This document shows, piece by piece, positions 1 through 7,993 of a stretch of 13,921 nucleotides of DNA. Source of the DNA: Promethearchaeota archaeon. Its GTDB lineage: Archaea; Asgardarchaeota; Lokiarchaeia; Sigynarchaeales; SOKP01. Under the pieces are notes generated by a model, which ran no database searches, was not told the DNA's origin, and worked only from the letters and a program-made list of their open reading frames with translations. The stretch covers positions 1-13,921 of the forward strand of contig JAEOTJ010000070.1 in NCBI GenBank assembly GCA_016839905.1, written 5' to 3'. Position 1 is the first letter of the stretch. Every line of letters begins with the position of its first letter. Position numbers and translations under genes: made by a program.

Positions 1-436
1 CTTTAACTTCAAAAGATAAATAGTGATTAAGAACAGTAATTGTATCAGATTCCCCAATATAATCATCTTCTATTACCACTGTCTTATTAGGGGCCACTAT
101 ATCTTCAACTGTAATATTAATTAAAGATGTATTAAAATTTGAATCAGTTGGACAAGGTTTCGAAAAAATACTCTGAGTATCTATATTTGTAAGTTCTATT
201 ATTGAAGTATTTAATAAAGATTGATGTAGAGTTACATTTATGTTATCTCCATTACCATTGAATTCATTACTATAACTAGAAGATTTAATATCGTGAGGAA
301 AATTTTTATCATTCTCTATAGAATTATTTTTTTCCTCAAAACTAATTATATCTATATTAAATAAATAACTACTAAAAACTAGAGCATTAAAAATGGTAAG
401 ATTTATTAGTAAATAAATTATATTTCTTCGTTTCAT
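1..436 (-). CDS. Partial surface protein, paralogue of the 1484-residue neighbour
   Basis: This is the first 145 codons of a gene that continues past the left edge. The ATG at 436 is chosen because GAGAGG lies 7 bases upstream; an ATG two codons earlier (442) would leave almost no spacing. Residues 1-27 (MKRRNIIYLLINL...) form a basic start plus a hydrophobic segment, so a signal peptide or signal anchor. From about residue 59 the protein aligns with residues 64-150 of the upstream gene product: shared blocks are GNG, LHQSLLN, IELTN, a PCP-D motif with one Cys, INIT, APNKT and EDD. It carries several N-X-S/T sequons, so it is probably exported and glycosylated. It follows the paralogue on the same strand after a T-rich gap. 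Function is unknown; a surface or adhesion-type role is inferred from the full-length neighbour. Whether it also has a cytoplasmic domain cannot be seen here. Confidence 0.8.
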   Translation of the reverse strand, partial: MKRRNIIYLLINLTIFNALVFSSYLFNIDIISFEEKNNSIENDKNFPHDIKSSSYSNEFNGNGDNINVTLHQSLLNTSIIELTNIDTQSIFSKPCPTDSNFNTSLINITVEDIVAPNKTVVIEDDYIGESDTITVLNHYLSFEVK

Positions 437-569
437 ATTCATTCCTCTCAATAAAATAAAAAAGTATCTATTTTTTTTTGTAGCATTCTAAGATAAGATT
501 TTACATGTAATATTTTCATATTAATAAGTATTATATAATAATGAATATTTGCATTAAAATTTATTTTTC

Positions 570-594
570 AAAACAAAAAAGCAAAAAAAAAGAG
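570..594 (-). terminator. Oligo-T terminator after the large surface protein
   Basis: Read on the minus strand, just past the stop of the 1484-residue gene, there are runs of nine and six T separated by GC, then a further T-rich stretch. No hairpin is needed for archaeal oligo-T termination. The remaining 437-617 gap holds only AT-rich sequence with a TATA-like stretch near 526-541 (minus) that could serve the partial paralogue, but I cannot assign it firmly. Confidence 0.45.
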
Positions 595-617
595 TTGAAT
601 TTTTATTAGAAATGGTT

Positions 618-3600
618 TTAACTTTGTCTTTCAAATTCCTTGGATTTATTCGTTAATCGTTTCAATTCTTTATTCATTTTACTAAATCCAAGTTTGAACA
701 TTTCATTAGCTAGTATAGAAGCTTCTTTATATTTTTCAGCAGCTTCTGAGTAGTTTTCTTCTTTAGCGGCCTCATTACCCTCTTCTTCTAATTGTTTCAT
801 TTTTACTTTCGCTTCTTCTACAGTAATTGAACGGGCTAAATCTTCTACGATATTAAACTCTTTTGTCAATTCCCAACTCGTTGCTACTGATGCTGCGTTT
901 TTTAGAATTGTCATGGTGTTTTCAAATTCTTTTTCTTTTTTAGATTTATTCGCTAATTTTATCAATTTATTAATCTCTTTTTTAGCGGATTTTATATCAT
1001 CAATTACTCCGGTCCCTCCTATTGATTTAATTGGAGCAGTAATAATTTCTTGCTTTTTAAATAAACTGGATAAGTAGGCTTCTCTTTCTGCGGGTCTCAT
1101 TTGAGTTAAATTATTTAGGAGATTCTGTCTTTCTTCTTCATTTAATTCAGGAAATTCTAAAATTTTTTGATAAAGTAAATTCAGTTCCTGTTGAGTAATT
1201 GGTTGCTGTTCTAAGGATGATATATCAATTGGAACAAAAATTCTTTTATCTCTTAACTCTTTAATTCCTAAAAAGATTTCTGAATTGTCTTTCCTTGTCT
1301 GATCTGCGACTTCTTTTAATACGGTAGCAATGAAAAAGAACTCCCGTTCAGTCTCATCTACTAATTCTTCAGCAATCTCGAGTATGATTTTTGTATTGGG
1401 ATTTTTTAGAGACTTTGGATCATAGAAATCATAAGTAATTTGATGTGGTAATATAATCGAAGTATTTAAAATATCATCCACAATTTGTCCGGCATTTTGG
1501 AAAATATTTAATTGTCCTCTCCAGTATGGCAAATCTTTTCCGTAAATATCCTCAAAAGCATCAATAAATGCTTTTAAATGTTTTCTAAGTAGAACTGAGG
1601 CATTTTTACTCAATACTAAGGCAACTCTGATATACTCTCCATCAGATAATAATAACATTTTATCTCCATAAGTAATTTCATTCAATGCTTGTTGTGATTC
1701 CATTTCTCTGCCAAATGAACTAACGGCTGATATAAATCCACTTATCAATTCGGGGTTTATTTGCTCTATTCCAAATGATTTAAAGTAAAGGCATGTTCCA
1801 GATCCTTTATATAAGACTAAACAATGTTCTAAATTAACCGCATCCTCAAAAATAGTATTAACTTCACTTAAAAGTCTCTGTTTTTCCACTTTCTTAGGAG
1901 CAATAACACCACTATATACTCCATATACAACACCTAAAGCCAATCCAATTATTCCTATAATTATTATCCATGGTAAAAGGTTAATTCCGGGCTCTGGTAT
2001 AACTTGTATATTTGTAATTATTTCTGGATTGCTTGTGATATTATAGGCACCTTCCACATCAATTTCAATTTTAATGGTTTCTGCATCATTAGGAATATCA
2101 AATTCAAAAGTGACCTTACCATTGGCATCTGTTTTTTCTTCTTTATTATTAATTGTTATTTTTCCATTAACATAAAGGGTGACATATATTTTCCAATCTT
2201 TTAATACATCTGTATCAGTTTTAGTTTCATTATAAAATATTTTCCAATACACTTTTAGTGTAATAGTTAAAGAACTTCCTGCAGTTATAGGAGGTTCGGG
2301 ACTAATCTCAGAAACAACAATATCAATTTCGGCTCTTTGTTTAATTGTCAAATTAATGGAAAGAGTAGTATTTTCATAATTTGTTCTCTTAACCGTGATA
2401 TTTAAAGTATAATTACCAACACTTAAAGTTGAAACTAAAACCTTTCCCTTAATCGTCCCGTAATCGGGGGTCTTTATTGCATAAGCAATATTTGGGGTCA
2501 GAGAACCATTGATATTTGCATTAGATCTATTATACCAATTAATACTATATGAGTACGCTCCAGGAGGTCCTGTGATATTTTTTTTGTTATCATCAATATC
2601 ACTCATGTTAAATTCAATGAAAATATCATTATCATAAAATACTTCATAAAAATTTTCATAACTTAAGGGGGTGATCTCCTGTTCCACCTTCTCATCAATA
2701 AAATAATTTAATGATATTATTTTAATTTGAGAATAATTACCCTCAAGATAAAATGAGATAATATATTCGCTCCAATTATAATTTGGATCTTTTGAAATAT
2801 TCAATCTTAAAGAATGATCTCCTGAATTTATTCCAGTAGTGCTAATATTTAAAACATAGTTTCCATCATTGAGCCCTGATGGGATTAAGGTCCAATTATG
2901 ATCTCCTGCTCCTCTTTCCCATAATAAGCCAGTATTATTGTCATAGACCTTAACATCTGCAGTATTAAGCCCTAAAATAGGTTTATTATTTATTGTATCA
3001 TTAAAGTAAAAGGAAAATGATTGATTATATCTATATTTTCTTTTCAGAGTGGCATTATATGAATTAAGTTGAATTTGAGATTGTGTTAATTGAACATTTA
3101 TAGTTAAATTAACATCTTTTGGTTTAAAACCCATTTTCCCTATGCTAAAATTACATTTAAATGGAGAATTAGAAATATCTGCATTACTAGTATTTAACAG
3201 AATACTATAATTTCCTTGACCTATTTCATTTTTAGTATATGTAATTCCTGAAGGAACATCCAATTCTGTAATATTTGCTCCTTCAATTGGTGGTCCATTG
3301 AGTTCTTCTGAATAATTAAAGGTAAAATTGATATTCATCCCTCTTATTACTGAACAATCCAGAGTAGTAGGGTCAATTTCAGTTTCAGTTTCTGAAACAA
3401 TTGTTAAGATTGTCTCATTGAAACCTACAGCAGTTCCATTATTCCAAGAAACTTGAACATTTAAGGCACCATTAAATGTTTCTGTAATATTTTTAGATAA
3501 ATCCCAATCTTTTATTGAGAGTTCTAAAGTTGAAATACTTATAGATTGATAAGATGTAAAATTCAATTCATTATTAGGAGAATAAACACTTAAGTTGATA

Positions 3601-5072
3601 TTACCATCAAAAATATTTTCTGAAAATGTCGTATTAAAATGAATAATATATGAATAGCTTGCTTTATCTATTGGAATTGAATTACCACTAATATACATAT
3701 CTATAGATTGAACCAAATTTGAAGAATTAGCTATTAAATACCAATTGACTCCATTTCCTGCGTCTAGAACAGAGATTTCTTTGTATCCATCAATTATAGG
3801 AGCAGAAAGATCTAAAGTTTTTGCGGTAGTTCCGTTGTAAACCTCAATACCATGATCCCAATTTGATGGTAAGGTATAATTAATAATATAATTACTAAAT
3901 CTTGAATCAAATTCATTAAATCCACCTGCTCTAGTTATATTCCATAAAGCTTCAGATCCCCCATAGGGAAAGTAAAATGAAGAATCTGCTACTATATCTC
4001 TTTTAGTATAATTAATTTGAACACGACTAATATTACAATAGACATCCCACCAATCTTCGGTTGATAAAGTAAAATTAAGCTTATTTAAAGGACTTGAATA
4101 TTCTGAAATATCTACCCAATATCCTTTATTATTAATATTTATATCTCCAATAACTGCAGTGTCATTGATATTTAAATTGATATCTTCAGGTTTAGGATTT
4201 TTATTTGCCGGAGAAAAGCCTATTTTAAGTAAAAGATCTACAGTTTCAAAATTTCTTTCATAAAGAGTTGAATTATCATTAGCATAGACTAAGTGCTCAT
4301 CCTTAGCATCTATACCAGTTACATCATAAGCACCATCCCAGATTAACGTTTCATCGCCAACACCATTCACTTTAAAGAAAAATGTATTATTATATGTATT
4401 TGAAGTATTATAAGGGATATGAAGTCCAGTGAAATTATGCCAGTAATATGGAGAAACTTGGATAACCACCTCATCTACAACAATTGGATTACTACCAATC
4501 TGTATACTTGGTCTTATTTCTCCTGAACCTCCAGATGCATTATACAAATCAATTGTGATATTGCATGAACCTGCACCAGATTTTCTAACATGCATTGAAA
4601 TATTTTCAATAAATCCCGCCCCTCTTGCTTCAAATGAAGCATATTCTCCATTTACCCCTAGAAAACCCCCTAATCCCGCAGAATCGTCCTCTACGATTAA
4701 TGTCTTATTTGGAGCATATATTTTGTCAATTGTTATATTAATAAAAGAGGAGTTAAAATATGGATCAGATGGGCATGGCTGTGTAAAACTATTTGATATA
4801 GTAAGATTAGTAAGTTCTATTTCTGAATTATTTAATAAAGATTGATGTAATTTAATATCAATTTTTGTTCCATTTCCAGTTAGAGATTGAGAATAACTGG
4901 ATAAAATTGGTAGATGTCTATTAAAATTAAATATAGAATCATCAGTACTCTTTTTATTATTAATATGATGAGCTTTTTTATTTAAATAGTGTAAATTTAA
5001 ATTTGAAATAATTAATGTACCAATCAAGAATATAAGAACAATTTTACTTTTATTTTTAGTTAAAATAATCAT
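618..5072 (-). CDS. Large single-pass surface protein with cytoplasmic longin/Roadblock-like domain
   Basis: Predicted to be a 1484-residue membrane protein. Visible layout: hydrophobic signal/anchor about 10-25; N-terminal globular part 60-290 with the block shared with its paralogue; beta-rich region 290-560; three related beta-sandwich repeats about 570-660, 667-780 and 785-910, each ending in a GNY-type strand and a hydrophobic strand; a Big/Ig-like domain 911-1027 with TDANGKVTFEF; one membrane span 1032-1054 followed by PKK; then cytoplasm. The ectodomain has about fifty N-X-S/T sequons and the cytoplasmic part very few. Residues 1080-1200 (LVLYKGSGTCLYF, then helix, strands, long helix) resemble the longin/Roadblock-like fold of Asgard proteins. 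Residues 1225-1282 could be winged-helix-like, and 1365-1410 and 1427-1462 look like TPR helix hairpins. The start is supported by AGGA 7 bases upstream. A receptor or adhesin that signals to small GTPases is inference; no enzyme motif is visible. Confidence 0.85.
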   Translation of the reverse strand: MIILTKNKSKIVLIFLIGTLIISNLNLHYLNKKAHHINNKKSTDDSIFNFNRHLPILSSYSQSLTGNGTKIDIKLHQSLLNNSEIELTNLTISNSFTQPCPSDPYFNSSFINITIDKIYAPNKTLIVEDDSAGLGGFLGVNGEYASFEARGAGFIENISMHVRKSGAGSCNITIDLYNASGGSGEIRPSIQIGSNPIVVDEVVIQVSPYYWHNFTGLHIPYNTSNTYNNTFFFKVNGVGDETLIWDGAYDVTGIDAKDEHLVYANDNSTLYERNFETVDLLLKIGFSPANKNPKPEDINLNINDTAVIGDININNKGYWVDISEYSSPLNKLNFTLSTEDWWDVYCNISRVQINYTKRDIVADSSFYFPYGGSEALWNITRAGGFNEFDSRFSNYIINYTLPSNWDHGIEVYNGTTAKTLDLSAPIIDGYKEISVLDAGNGVNWYLIANSSNLVQSIDMYISGNSIPIDKASYSYIIHFNTTFSENIFDGNINLSVYSPNNELNFTSYQSISISTLELSIKDWDLSKNITETFNGALNVQVSWNNGTAVGFNETILTIVSETETEIDPTTLDCSVIRGMNINFTFNYSEELNGPPIEGANITELDVPSGITYTKNEIGQGNYSILLNTSNADISNSPFKCNFSIGKMGFKPKDVNLTINVQLTQSQIQLNSYNATLKRKYRYNQSFSFYFNDTINNKPILGLNTADVKVYDNNTGLLWERGAGDHNWTLIPSGLNDGNYVLNISTTGINSGDHSLRLNISKDPNYNWSEYIISFYLEGNYSQIKIISLNYFIDEKVEQEITPLSYENFYEVFYDNDIFIEFNMSDIDDNKKNITGPPGAYSYSINWYNRSNANINGSLTPNIAYAIKTPDYGTIKGKVLVSTLSVGNYTLNITVKRTNYENTTLSINLTIKQRAEIDIVVSEISPEPPITAGSSLTITLKVYWKIFYNETKTDTDVLKDWKIYVTLYVNGKITINNKEEKTDANGKVTFEFDIPNDAETIKIEIDVEGAYNITSNPEIITNIQVIPEPGINLLPWIIIIGIIGLALGVVYGVYSGVIAPKKVEKQRLLSEVNTIFEDAVNLEHCLVLYKGSGTCLYFKSFGIEQINPELISGFISAVSSFGREMESQQALNEITYGDKMLLLSDGEYIRVALVLSKNASVLLRKHLKAFIDAFEDIYGKDLPYWRGQLNIFQNAGQIVDDILNTSIILPHQITYDFYDPKSLKNPNTKIILEIAEELVDETEREFFFIATVLKEVADQTRKDNSEIFLGIKELRDKRIFVPIDISSLEQQPITQQELNLLYQKILEFPELNEEERQNLLNNLTQMRPAEREAYLSSLFKKQEIITAPIKSIGGTGVIDDIKSAKKEINKLIKLANKSKKEKEFENTMTILKNAASVATSWELTKEFNIVEDLARSITVEEAKVKMKQLEEEGNEAAKEENYSEAAEKYKEASILANEMFKLGFSKMNKELKRLTNKSKEFERQS

Positions 5073-5530
5073 TATAAAATCCTATTTTAGTTTTCATTTT
5101 TTTTTTATATATAAAAAAAAATAGCCATTTTATTACTTAATGTTATGCTTTTAAAATATTTCTAATTTTAAAAGATATAGTATATCTATATTATAATATG
5201 TATTTTTCCATAAATTTAAAATTTATAATGTTATGAATAAAAATCAACAATTAATTTATAATATTATAACTTAGATGTTTTTTAATTTAAAAATATAAAA
5301 TTCGGGGTATTAATATCTAGGTGATAACAAATATTTTTTCTTTTCCTTATTTTATAAAAATTTAGATGGATATCATATAAACTTTTGGATCTGATATATA
5401 TTTATTTCATAATCTATCATTCTTTGGGCAATTAAGCACCCTAGCTTCTGGGGAAACATTAAAATAAATAGTCTTATTAAAATTAATTAGAAGAATAAAA
5501 TTAGTAAATAATTAAAATTTAGTAAAATAT
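5073..5530. other. AT-rich intergenic spacer with one GC-richer island
   Basis: The spacer separates the start of the surface protein gene from the end of the acetyl-CoA synthetase gene, both on the minus strand. It is almost entirely A and T except around 5420-5457. That island lies in a 28-codon minus-strand frame from ATG 5459 to a TGA at 5373-5375, which starts MFPQKLGCLIAQ and has no Shine-Dalgarno. The plus strand is also open through it. I recognise neither peptide; it may be a gene remnant, a small RNA or chance. No tRNA, rRNA or clear C/D-box RNA was seen. Confidence 0.5.
5106..5113 (-). promoter_or_regulatory. TATA box of the large surface protein gene
   Basis: TATATATA flanked by long A and T runs lies 34-41 bases upstream of the ATG at 5072. 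A start of transcription about 26 bases downstream would give a leader of roughly 12 bases that just includes the AGGA Shine-Dalgarno at 5080-5083. The surrounding sequence is extremely AT-rich, so a chance match is possible. Confidence 0.4.
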
Positions 5531-6217
5531 TTACTTAGATTTTAGAATAATTCGAGCATCAACACAAACTAATCCTTTTTCGTAAATAAATACAGGATTT
5601 AAATCCATTTCGTTAATCTCCTCGTGCTTAATTACGAGGTCTGATATTTTTAAAAGCGTATCTACGATTGCATCAATATCTGCCTTAGGTTTTCCACGAT
5701 ATCCATTTAAAAGGGGGAAGCCTTTAATCTCATGAATCATTTCTCGAGCATCATATTCAGTTATTGGCGCAATTCTAAAGCTAACATCTTCTAAAAGCTC
5801 AACAAGTATTCCTCCCACGCCGAATGCCAAGGCAGGTCCGAACTGAGGGTCTGTAGTCATCCCAATGATTAATTCTGTTATTGGTTCATCTGCCATTTGT
5901 TGCACAGAGATTCTTTTTTCAACTTTAGAGGGAATCTTCATTAAGTCATCAAAAGCTTTTTCTATTTCTTTATTATTCTTTATATTAAGGCACACTGCCC
6001 CAATATCTGATTTATGTATAACATCTTCAGCTATTAATTTTAAAACTACAGGAAAACCAATTTCCTCCGAAGCTCTTATAGTCTCGTCTTTTGTAATAGT
6101 TAATATTTGAGGGGTAATGGGTATACCGATCTCTTCTAATAATTTTTTAGACTCAAATTCAGTAAGAACATTCTGTCCAGAATTACTTTTTTCCTTTAAG
6201 AGTTTAATTATACTCAT
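5531..6217 (-). CDS. acdB: Acetyl-CoA synthetase (ADP-forming), beta subunit
   Basis: ATP-grasp subunit of ADP-forming acyl/acetyl-CoA synthetase, which makes ATP and acetate (or another acid) from the acyl-CoA, ADP and phosphate in the cytoplasm; in archaea this is the usual energy-conserving last step of peptide or sugar fermentation. At 228 residues it matches the separate beta subunits of Thermococcales (about 230). Visible motifs: GFPVVLK about 54-60, HKSD 68-71, DPQFGPALAFGVGG 123-136, the APIT-DA-EMI-EIKG segment 150-166, and the ending MDLNP 204-208 followed by VDARIIL. I prefer ATG 6217 (MSIIKLLKEK), which aligns with the family start; an in-frame TTG at 6244 would add nine residues. 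Neither has a clear Shine-Dalgarno. The alpha subunit (CoA-binding, with the catalytic His of the CoA ligase part) is not next to it, so it must be encoded elsewhere if the complex is made. It is transcribed away from the GTPase gene. Confidence 0.93.
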   Translation of the reverse strand: MSIIKLLKEKSNSGQNVLTEFESKKLLEEIGIPITPQILTITKDETIRASEEIGFPVVLKLIAEDVIHKSDIGAVCLNIKNNKEIEKAFDDLMKIPSKVEKRISVQQMADEPITELIIGMTTDPQFGPALAFGVGGILVELLEDVSFRIAPITEYDAREMIHEIKGFPLLNGYRGKPKADIDAIVDTLLKISDLVIKHEEINEMDLNPVFIYEKGLVCVDARIILKSK

Positions 6218-6324
6218 TAGACTTTTTTTAATATTTGAATGCAAAAATTTATTATTATATTCTCTAATTATTTACTAAAAAGAATTAATATTATACTAAA
6301 AAATATTTACAATTCTTTAATAGA

Positions 6325-6334
6325 TTTATAAAAA
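6325..6334 (+). promoter_or_regulatory. TATA box of the first Roadblock-GTPase gene
   Basis: TTTATAAAAA lies 34-43 bases before the ATG at 6368. The expected transcript start is near 6355, giving a leader of about a dozen bases with no Shine-Dalgarno, so initiation would be leaderless-like. The gap 6218-6367 is divergent and should also hold the acdB promoter, but I see no distinct box for it. Confidence 0.45.
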
Positions 6335-6367
6335 ATACCAAAAAATATTGAATTTTAAGAATTAAAA

Positions 6368-7450
6368 ATGGTCATTAAAAAACAAGAGAACATTTCAATA
6401 TTATTGAAAAATTTTGTTGAGTCTCAAAAGGATGTTGAGATGACTTTTCTCTATTCTCGACAAGGCCTTTTAATAGCAAAATATGGCCGATCTGAAATGA
6501 GTGGCTCTAGCGAACGGGATATTGAAGAAATTCATGGCGCCATAACTGGACTTGTCGAAAATCTACTTGAGAAAATTAGCATGGAATATCAAATTGGACA
6601 TTATGGGACTGGCTCTTTTGAAACACCTGACCATCGAATCATATTTCTCGAAGCTGGGCCTGAAGCCATCCTGTTATGTGTTTGTAATTATGATACAAAT
6701 TTAAACATATTATTACCCATAGCTTATTTGGTTGTTGAAAAGCTTGCCCAATTACTTGAAGAGAGTTTTGATTTTAAATATAATTCTTTAGATATTCCAG
6801 AATTGATTATTCATGACGATTTCGCCATAGATTTAGATAAATACATTGTAGAAGACCAAGAACCTTTATATGATAATGTAAAACTAAAACACCTTATTAA
6901 AATAGAAAGAAAAAAGGAACAAATTTTTAAATTAATTGTTATTGGTTCAGCAGCCGTGGGAAAAACTACATTAATAAACAGTTTTTTAAAGAAGGATCAA
7001 CTTTCAAGTTACCGTCCAACATTAGGAATTTCCATATCTCAACAAAAATATTACCTTAAAGGCTTCAAAGATGATATTATTACATTTCTAGTTTATGATC
7101 TTGCTGGTCAAGAATTTTTCAAAAGAGTAAGGCATGAATATTATCACGGTGCTCATTGTGTTTTTGTTGTTTATGATATAACACGAAGGGAAACCTTTGA
7201 CGAAGGATTAGATTTCTGGTTTAAAGATGCTCGAAAAGAATTAGGAAATATTCCTTTTGTTCTCATTAGTAATAAAATAGATTTGGAAGAAGAGAGAAAG
7301 GTAACAAAAAAGGAGGGTATAAAGAAAGCCCAAGAATTAAAAAGCTTTTTCATTGAAACATCTGCTTTACATAATGTTAATGTTCAAGACATTTTTAAAT
7401 TGATTGGTATCGGTCTTTTTTTTAAATCTATTGATGAGTTGGAACAATAA
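6368..7450 (+). CDS. Roadblock/LC7 domain fused to a Ras-like small GTPase (copy 1)
   Basis: A 360-residue fusion. Residues about 22-135 form a Roadblock/LC7 domain: strand MTFLYSRQGLLIAKYG, helix GAITGLVENLLEK, strand HRIIFLEAG, strand ILLCVCNYDTNLN, long C-terminal helix. An acidic linker (140-185) leads to a complete G domain: P-loop GSAAVGKT 193-200, switch I Thr in RPTLG 216-220, DLAGQE 244-249 with the Gln used for hydrolysis in Ras, SNKID 301-305, and ETSAL 330-334. It should bind and hydrolyse GTP. Roadblock domains dimerise and serve as GTPase regulators or platforms (MglB, Ragulator), so the fusion may dimerise or dock onto longin/Roadblock partners; that is inference. There is no prenylation motif or membrane span. 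A near-identical N-terminal half is found in the next gene. Fusions of this kind are typical of Asgard archaea. Specific cellular role unknown. Confidence 0.93.
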   Translation: MVIKKQENISILLKNFVESQKDVEMTFLYSRQGLLIAKYGRSEMSGSSERDIEEIHGAITGLVENLLEKISMEYQIGHYGTGSFETPDHRIIFLEAGPEAILLCVCNYDTNLNILLPIAYLVVEKLAQLLEESFDFKYNSLDIPELIIHDDFAIDLDKYIVEDQEPLYDNVKLKHLIKIERKKEQIFKLIVIGSAAVGKTTLINSFLKKDQLSSYRPTLGISISQQKYYLKGFKDDIITFLVYDLAGQEFFKRVRHEYYHGAHCVFVVYDITRRETFDEGLDFWFKDARKELGNIPFVLISNKIDLEEERKVTKKEGIKKAQELKSFFIETSALHNVNVQDIFKLIGIGLFFKSIDELEQ

Positions 7451-7528
7451 TTTAAATATTAAAATTTTTATTATTCCATTTTACTTCATTTTTAAAATTA
7501 CTTTTTAATAAATACATTTAATTCTGCA

Positions 7529-7542
7529 TTTATTAATAAAAG
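7529..7542 (+). promoter_or_regulatory. Possible TATA element of the second Roadblock-GTPase gene
   Basis: TTTATTAATAAAAG lies about 32-45 bases before the ATG at 7574, a spacing like that of copy 1. Both genes have AAGAAT shortly before the ATG and no Shine-Dalgarno. The 123-base gap also holds T-rich stretches just after 7450 that could terminate copy 1, so the two genes may be transcribed separately. Confidence 0.3.
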
Positions 7543-7573
7543 TTAAATAAATGTTTTACTCATAAGAATATAG

Positions 7574-7993
7574 ATGGTCATTAAAAAACAAGAGAACATT
7601 TCGATTCTATTGAAAAATTTTGTTGAGTCTAAAAAGGATGTTGAGATGACTTTTCTCTATTCTCGACAAGGCCTTTTAATAGCAAAATATGGTCGATCTG
7701 AAATGAGTGGCTCTAGCGAACGGGATATTGAAGAAATTCACGGTGCCATAACTGGACTTGCCGAAAATCTACTTGAGAAAATTGGCATGGAATATCAAAT
7801 TGGACATTATGGAACTGGCTCTTTTGAAACACCTGACCATCGAATAATATTTCTCGAAGCTGGGCCTGAAGCCATCTTGTTAAGTGTTTGTAATTATGAT
7901 ACAAATTTAAACGAATTACTACCAATGGCGTATCTAGTTGTTGAAAAGCTTGCCCAATTGCTTGAAGAGAGTTTTGATTTCAAGTTTAATTCT
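7574..7993 (+). repeat. Near-identical direct repeat of 6368-6787 (Roadblock-coding half)
   Basis: By eye about 25 of 420 bases differ between the two copies (roughly 94% identity), with 7 amino-acid changes in 140 codons. Identity begins at the ATG and falls sharply after codon 140, where the linkers no longer align in DNA and the G domains differ at many silent sites. Confidence 0.85.

Noticed and set aside
4555..4845. Open frames on the plus strand within the surface protein gene
   Set aside because: They are shadows of the minus-strand gene, whose signal, sequon and repeat structure is continuous through the region.
5374..5460. C/D-box guide RNA or tRNA in the spacer
   Set aside because: No paired C and D boxes at proper spacing, and no cloverleaf or T-loop consensus could be found on either strand.
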